Source of the DNA: Maniola hyperantus
Taxonomy: Eukaryota > Arthropoda > Insecta > Lepidoptera > Nymphalidae
Assembly: GCF_902806685.2 (NCBI RefSeq)
Contig: NC_048547.1
Span: forward strand, 11,605,196-11,669,195
Length of the DNA: 64,000 nucleotides
Direction: 5' to 3'
Made by a program: the position numbers and the translations under genes. The notes beneath the pieces are model-generated. The model made no database searches. It saw only the letters and a program-made list of their open reading frames with translations, and was not told the DNA's origin. Positions 58,439 to 64,000 of the stretch are shown piece after piece (position 1 is the first letter of the stretch; each line of letters opens with the position of its first letter).

Positions 58439-58658
58439 CTAGCTTATGCTCGCGACTTCGTCCGCGTGGACTACACAAATTTCAAACCCCTATTTCCCCC
58501 CCTTAAGGGTCAAATTTTCAAAAATCCTTTCTTAGCGGATGCCTACGTCATAATAACTATCATATAGCATGCCAAATTTCAGCCCGATCCGTCCAGTAGT
58601 TTGAGCTGTGCGTTGATAGATCAGTCAGTCAGTCACCTTTTCCTTTTATATATTTAGA
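58439..58658 (-). mobile_element. Helitron-like family B, complete
   Basis: CTAGCTTATGCTCGCGACTT to TATATATTTAGA, with CAGTCAGTCAGTCACC. A clean copy with both termini. Confidence 0.75.
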
Positions 58659-58719
58659 TTACACACTGTTACTTCACGTAAGATTTTTTACACCGTTGTT
58701 ATTGTTACCTGTTCTCTCC

Positions 58720-58850
58720 CAAAGCCACCATGATCCAAACTTCATAGTCGCTGATCATTCCACCCAGTGTTGGGGACAATACAGCTTTTATAAAATAACG
58801 AAGGTCTTAGTTCATAAGAACAAGTTTTTCATAAGTACAGTTTAGGTACT
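58720..58850 (-). repeat. Inverted copy of 51345-51470
   Basis: The reverse complement gives CCTTCGTTATTTTATAAAAG, ATGATCAGCGACTATGAAG and TTTGGATCATGGTGGCTTTG, matching 51350-51460 with changes. The two copies face each other across the DUF1349 coding region. Confidence 0.7.
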
Positions 58851-60112
58851 AACAAAGAATTTGGAAGTACTACTACGTATACGTAGGGTACTAAAGATAG
58901 AGAAGACTGAAGAGACGTATGATGACTAATGACGGAAACTGTCTTATCTTTTCAAAGGATAGCAGTCATTGTGGCAGTCATCGACCATCATCGAGTCAGA
59001 CATTCTTTTTTACGAAATCCGATGGTAACGAGTCGATTAACGGCATAATTCGCGGTATCAGGGAACATAAATCAAGTCAACCCGAGCAAAGCAGAATTAC
59101 TTGCGATTTTTTTTCTCTGTTGAATTTCGTTATAATACGCTCCATTACGCTCCCTGTCCTGGATTAATCTCTTATCTTATGATGAATTTGACCTCTGACT
59201 ATGATGCCACCGGGTAGTTACATATGCCTATGTATATTTTATAAATGACTGGTTTTTCTCACATCTTCCGCGATAGGTACATAATTTTATTTATTATTTA
59301 TTTATTTATTTATTTATTATTTAATTAAAACGGCCATAAAGCCAATTACACTAATTAAACTACGAGTACAAACCAACATAAACATACATACAAAAATTAT
59401 AAATTTTAAAAAGCAAAATTATAAATTTTCACTAAAGTGCAAGATCTGACCCATGAGGTCAGCCCATTTGTCAGCAAATATGTCACAGCGAGGGGACTCC
59501 TTCAGCAGCGCGTTGAGCGCAGCCAAAGTGCGCGGTATGGGTGACCTGGAGCGCGCTACCGTGCGACTAAACGGACTTACGAAAAATTTGGAGCGGTGGC
59601 GGAGATAGATGAAGAATTAGAGGGTGCATAAACGCAGCAGAGCTTGTTGTGTAGTTCAGAGTATATTTGTATAATTAAGTAATCATTATAGTTTATACTA
59701 GCCTAAAGCACTCTCAGATAATGTAACTATTTATCGGCGAAAGAATTTTCACAATCCTCATATTAAAGTATAGTTAAGTAGTTCCGGAAATTACCTAATA
59801 GGTAAGTACATCTAAACTTTACATCTTTATAATATTAGCAATATTAGCTACTGCCAAATTGCTTAGTATAAATTGGGGAAAATCAAGATATTATGCAAAA
59901 ATATATTCTTAGGAGTTTTGGTCATGTTATAGGTACTTAGGTAAGATACGGTAATTTGTTTAATAACATCTTACTACGTAGAATGTAAATAACTCAATAG
60001 TAGCTATTTTTTTCGGATATCTACCGCCACTGCCAGTTGCTATAAGAGGGCAGTGTAAGTACTTACATCAAAATCACTTGTAAAAGTTTATCTAAATCTA
60101 TCTATATCTATA
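58851..60112. other. Intergenic; one LINE-like stretch
   Basis: At 59285-59640 an ATTT-repeat is followed by sequence that reads on the minus strand RSRSPIPRTLAALNALLKES and PRCDIFADKWADLMGQI, probably a transposon protein fragment. The rest shows nothing recognisable. Confidence 0.4.
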
Positions 60113-60297
60113 TCTATACTATTATATAAAGAGGTAATGTCGTTAAGTTTGTTTGTAGGGGGTAATCTTTGGAACTACTGAACCAATTTTAAAAATTCTT
60201 TCACCAGTAGAAAGCTACATTATTCCTGAGTGACATAGGCTATACGGGATCTTTCAAAACCTAAATCTACGCGGGCGAAGCCGCGGGGATCAGCTAG
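60113..60297 (+). mobile_element. Helitron-like element, third variant
   Basis: TCTATACTATTATATAAAGA to TACGCGGGCGAAGCCGCGGG then GATCAGCTAG before T. The 3' terminus is family A-like, the 5' part different. Confidence 0.6.
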
Positions 60298-60513
60298 TAA
60301 TATATAAAAGGAAAAGGGGACTGACTGACTGACTGATCTATCAACGCTCAGCTCAAACTACTGGACGGATCGGGCTGAAATTTGGCATGCAGATAGCTAT
60401 TATGACGTAGGCGTCCACTAAGAAAGGATTTTTGAAAATTCAACCTCTAAGGGGTAAAATAGGGGTTTAAAATGTATGTAGTCCACGCGGACGAAGTCGC
60501 GAGCATAAGCTAG
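60298..60513 (+). mobile_element. Helitron-like family B, inserted next to another element's end
   Basis: TATATAAAAGGAAAAGGGG to CACGCGGACGAAGTCGCGAG then CTAG before T, starting directly at the CTAG of the preceding element. Confidence 0.7.
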
Positions 60514-61540
60514 TATTTAAATAAAAATATAATTATATTCAATTCTAATATTTAACAAAATAGAATAGGTTGGTAAAACAAAAAGTGCCTTCGGCACTTA
60601 GCTTCGTACCCTCATTTTGTCGATTAATTAATGAGATTTATTATGTTGTCTGTTCGTGTTTTGGGATTGTTGTTGTGAAACACCTGGAAGGCATCTCTAT
60701 ATGAAACGGGTTTTGATAATGAGTAATGACGTTCAATATTTTTTGAAAATAGGTAGGTAGAGACATTCTCAATTAATGATTTTATTTAAGTTTAATGAGG
60801 ATAACGGCCATATGCAATGAAATGAGATTGAGATTTCCTTTTATCTTCTAATTGATTTTCAATGTTCAATATTGTCCCCGGCTGGTTCCCGGTAATATAC
60901 CGGGAAATAAATCAATTAGGTACCCTTATTTGCACTTATCAAACAACTTATGGATTCCCGGTAGTCTCTAGACTAGAGTAAATAATAATAAAATCTATTT
61001 ACTGAACGTCAAAGCATACAGAACATTATACCTACACGTTTCTAAAAATAAAATGATTTTCTAAGATACATAATAATATACCTACCTACTTCATGATATT
61101 ATCTGGAATCTACCATTGAATAACTGAGAATGACTGAAAATATTGTGAACCAAGCAAAAAGATACTAGGTAGGTGGTGGATAAGTACCTACTTACCTATC
61201 TATTTTTATTTAATTTTTAGTGGGTTTTGGTACCTCAATTATAGAATCACTTTGTTGTCTGTCTGTCCGTCAAGAATCATGAAATCTGGCAGGTCGGTAG
61301 ATCTTAGAGCACATGTAAATTGTAAACTGATCTTGTCAGTCTGTCTGTGCGGTCGCACGTCGCCATCGTTTATCCTATTGAGTTGAAACTTTGTACAGTT
61401 TTTGTTGAGACTTCCGTGTAGGTTTTTGATATAGTAGGTACCGTCAACGTACAAACTGGCCACTGGCCATAAAAAATAAAAATACTATTAGAAACATGAC
61501 TATAAATAGCACGTATGACAATTTCGTAGCAACATATATC
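60514..61540. other. Intergenic, no gene seen
   Basis: AT-rich. Around 61250-61440, GATCACTTTGTTGTCTG-like strings hint at a decayed member of the GGTTCCGTAC repeat family. Nothing else supported. Confidence 0.35.
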
Positions 61541-61612
61541 TCCCGTATGGTCTAGTGGCTAGGATACCTGGCTTTCACCCAGGAGGCTCGGGTTCGATTC
61601 CCGGTACGGGAA
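61541..61612 (+). tRNA. tRNA-Glu (anticodon UUC)
   Basis: A complete 72-base cloverleaf. Acceptor TCCCGTA pairs with TACGGGA. A box TGGTCTAGTGGCTAGGATA. Anticodon arm CCTGG-CTTTCAC-CCAGG with TTC, and T arm CGGG-TTCGATT-CCCG containing the B box GGTTCGATTCC. Discriminator base A. No intron. Close to the standard animal tRNA-Glu sequence, so probably functional, unlike the tRNA-derived SINE heads nearby. Confidence 0.97.
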
Positions 61613-61615
61613 ATA

Positions 61616-61627
61616 TTTTAATTTTTT
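61616..61627 (+). terminator. RNA polymerase III terminator of the tRNA gene
   Basis: T4 at 61616-61619 and T6 at 61622-61627 follow the tRNA within 15 bases, the usual stop signal for polymerase III. Confidence 0.75.
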
Positions 61628-61784
61628 AATACTTAAATTCTTTTTTTTAGAATTACTTATTTTTACCAGTTTTTGGAATGTATTTTAAAAAGATCAAACT
61701 TACAACCGTGTCAAGGTTGTTTTGTTGTCAAGTAGTTGTTTTCACTGCTTGTGTATGCACGGGTCCTAAATCGTTAGGCAGTGG

Positions 61785-62108
61785 ACCATCATAATCATCA
61801 TGATCAACCCATTGACGGCTCACTACAGAGCACGGATCTCCTCTACGAGTGAGAAGAGTTTCAGCCATTGTGTACCACGCTGGCCAAGTGCGGATTAGCA
61901 GACTTCACACACCTTTGAGAACATTATGGAGACCTCTCAGGCATGCAGGTTTCTTCACGATGTTTTCCTTCACCGTTAAAGAAAGTGATATTTAATTACT
62001 TGAAACGCACATATTATAACTCCGAAGAATTAGAGGTGCGTGCCGGGTATCGAACTCCCGCCCTCCGATTAGGAGACGGACGTCCTAACCACTAGGCTAT
62101 CACAGCTT
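61785..62108 (-). mobile_element. tRNA-headed SINE, complete
   Basis: In SINE sense: head AGCCTAGTGGTTAGGACG and B box GTTCGATACCC, then body through GGTGAAGGAAAACATCGTG to the ATGATTATGATGG end at 61785. Best full-length copy of the family here. Confidence 0.8.
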
Positions 62109-62477
62109 CCAGCATCTTTAGGTAGGTACATAAATCATTAGATAATAATTATTATAGGATATCATAATGTTGCGATTCCTAAAGTAATCTATTTTCTGTA
62201 GAGACTTGTTGAATGGGGAATAAATAATAATTTGTGCTTCAAGAGAAGTTCAAAGACGCAACATCTTTCAAAATACTCTAGTGAATAAACGTTCCGAGAA
62301 AGCTCTTCAATGCACTTCTATCTAACGACTACGCGCTTTTCAATTTGAATCTTTTCGTCGAAAGAGCAATAGAAATCCTGGAAAACTAACTGAGGGCCTA
62401 ATTGACTTCCTGGCACGGTGATTTAATGATTGCATAGAATAGAAAAGAATATAACGAGTACTTTAATTGCAATAAAA

Positions 62478-62868
62478 CTAGCTGATGCCCACGACTTCAT
62501 TAGCGTGGAATTAGGTTTTTAAAAAATTCCCGTGGGAACTAATTGATTTTCCGTGATAAAAAGTAGCCTATGTCACTCTCCAGCCCCCCAATTGTGTAAG
62601 AATAACCATTTCATGGCTATCGCAATCGTCAAGAAATTCTGCCCTTTGATTGGTTGATTCGCTGTTTACATTTTTTCACAGCCAATCAAAGGGCAGAATT
62701 CTTGACGATTGCGATAGCCATGAAATGGTTATTCTTACACAATTGGGGGGCTGGTCTTTATCCTTTAGCCATGCAAAAATCACATCAATCCATTGCACCG
62801 TTGCGACGTGATTGAAAGACAAACCAACAAACTAACAAACAAACACACTTTCTCATTAATAATAAGGG
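62478..62868 (-). mobile_element. Helitron-like family A split by a hairpin element
   Basis: CTAGCTGATGCCCACGACTT to GATAAAAAGTAGCCTATGTC, then interruption at 62581-62753, then GCAAAAATCACATCAATCC to the AATAATAAGG end. Confidence 0.65.
62581..62753. repeat. Near-perfect 73-bp inverted repeat, nested
   Basis: Arms 62581-62653 and 62682-62753 are reverse complements with a single one-base gap, around a 28-bp loop. Left end CAGCCCCCCAATTGTGTAAG. A foldback/MITE inserted in the Helitron-like element. Confidence 0.92.
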
Positions 62869-63819
62869 TACCGATTTTACAAGTGCTTTTGAATCGTCAA
62901 AGTAATAATTTACCTCCACTGGTTCGGAATGACGTTCTTACCGAAAAGAACCAGCAAGAATATCGGTGGTTGCTCTTTTTAAATATATGCCATGGTTGGG
63001 ATGTTTTTGGGTTCAATTTTTTGGCAGGTTTAGTTTGAAAACTGGTCTGGTGGGAACTTCTGTACGAACTTGACTTTTATCCCGTGGAAAAAAGTTCACG
63101 GGATAAAAGTGGTCTTGATTGATCACCACTATATAAAATCGATACTGTAATGATTTTAATTTTTAACATACACAATTTTTTTTAAATTGGTGTTCGGAGT
63201 TTGGGTCATTGTAAGACACGAGTAGGTATATAGCTTAGGTAATATTATTTGGCGTCTCTGTTACGTAGGTATAACTATTTAATCTGTGTCCTTGGTTCCA
63301 ATTTTCTGATTTCCTGTCTTCATTTTGCACGTATTGTAGTTTATTAGTTTTCCTGCAAAATTATATTATAATAAGTTTACGTACATCCTGCCAAAGCTGT
63401 GTTGGCGTATTCGGCGTTATTATTCTAAGCTTACGGAATAGAGTTTAGTTTAGGTACTAAAAAGAAGCCTGTGTCTTAAGATGTTTTTGCGGCCTATAAC
63501 CGTTTCTGGGATGCGAGCTTTGTGCCCGTCAAATTCGGTTAAACGGATGGGCCGGGAAAAGGTATCGAACAGACAGACATACAGACATAATAATGAAGCT
63601 TTTATTACTGATGAAAGAATTTTCAAAATCGGTTCAGTAGTTCCAGATTTGCGTAGTTGAAGATTTTGATTTTGAAGCTTGCTTATATTTGTAAAATAAT
63701 GAAACAAAATCACTATCACTGGCCTATTACCTATATTAAATGCGTAAGTGAGTGTGTTTGTTGTATTGTTGTTTTATTGATTTATCCTTCAATCACGCCG
63801 CAACGGAGCAACGGATTGA
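62869..63819. other. Intergenic, no gene seen
   Basis: AT-rich. A decayed Helitron-like family A stretch may lie at 63470-63650 (AACGGATGGGCCGGGAAAAG, CAGACAGACATACAGACA). No coding sequence recognised. Confidence 0.35.
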
Positions 63820-64000
63820 CCAGTGGCCCCTACCGCGGTTGTTTGACAGCTACAATGTCACGATCGCAATCATTTCTGATTGGTTAATGCTCGCTCAATA
63901 TTGGCTACAATGCATTGTTGCAACAAGAATCGCACAAATTCAGCCAATCAGAACAATTGAGATTGTAATAATGATTGATGCAGGTTTTAGACAATCGCCC
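63820..64000. mobile_element. Dispersed MITE-like element, copy 2, cut by window end
   Basis: GTCACGATCGCAATCATTTC, TATTGGCTACAATGCATTG and GAGATTGTAATAATGATTGA repeat 33985-34165. The right end is beyond the window. Confidence 0.6.

Overview
This window looks like nuclear DNA of a moth or butterfly (Lepidoptera). The genes are split by many introns into small, GC-rich exons that sit in AT-rich DNA full of short runs such as TAGGTACCTACC. The rest is packed with dispersed families typical of lepidopteran genomes: Helitron-like elements with 5'-TC and a hairpin plus CTAG at the 3' end, tRNA-headed SINEs, RTE-type LINE scraps and many MITEs. The species cannot be named from the sequence alone.

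Layout. (1) 1671-15959, minus strand: cytosolic carboxypeptidase 5 (CCP5/AGBL5), a tubulin deglutamylase, rebuilt here as 17 coding exons and about 1053 residues. (2) 18119-25392, minus: pyruvate kinase, 10 coding exons and 533 residues, with a second possible first exon at 29097-29132. (3) About 25.6-37.4 kb: intergenic DNA and repeats. (4) 37412-46302, minus: ubiquitin carboxyl-terminal hydrolase 1 (USP1), 10 coding exons and 616 residues. (5) 47-50.8 kb: repeats. (6) 50805-55440, plus: a secreted DUF1349-family protein, 4 exons and 221 residues, of a family best known from bacteria and fungi. (7) 56-64 kb: no protein gene seen; it holds a young LTR element without genes (56794-58237), a tRNA-Glu(UUC) gene (61541-61612) and many transposon copies. 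The four genes act in unrelated pathways (microtubule modification, glycolysis, DNA-repair deubiquitination, unknown secreted role), and no functional cluster is implied.

The most striking pattern is that all four protein genes carry local tandem duplications of one exon segment with its flanking intron. Four of these arrays copy a 5' splice site just downstream of the true one: CCP5 exon 15, pyruvate kinase exon 9, and USP1 exons 7 and 9. One (USP1 exon 7) keeps the reading frame through an extra 48-codon copy that ends in an identical donor. Another (CCP5 exon 6) is a dead copy with a stop codon in the zinc-binding HPGE motif. In the DUF1349 gene the repeated unit contains the end of the coding sequence and the stop codon.

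Exon boundaries were set by hand from splice consensus, phase and family resemblance. No transcript or database search was available. Repeat limits are approximate unless terminal inverted repeats or LTR ends are stated.
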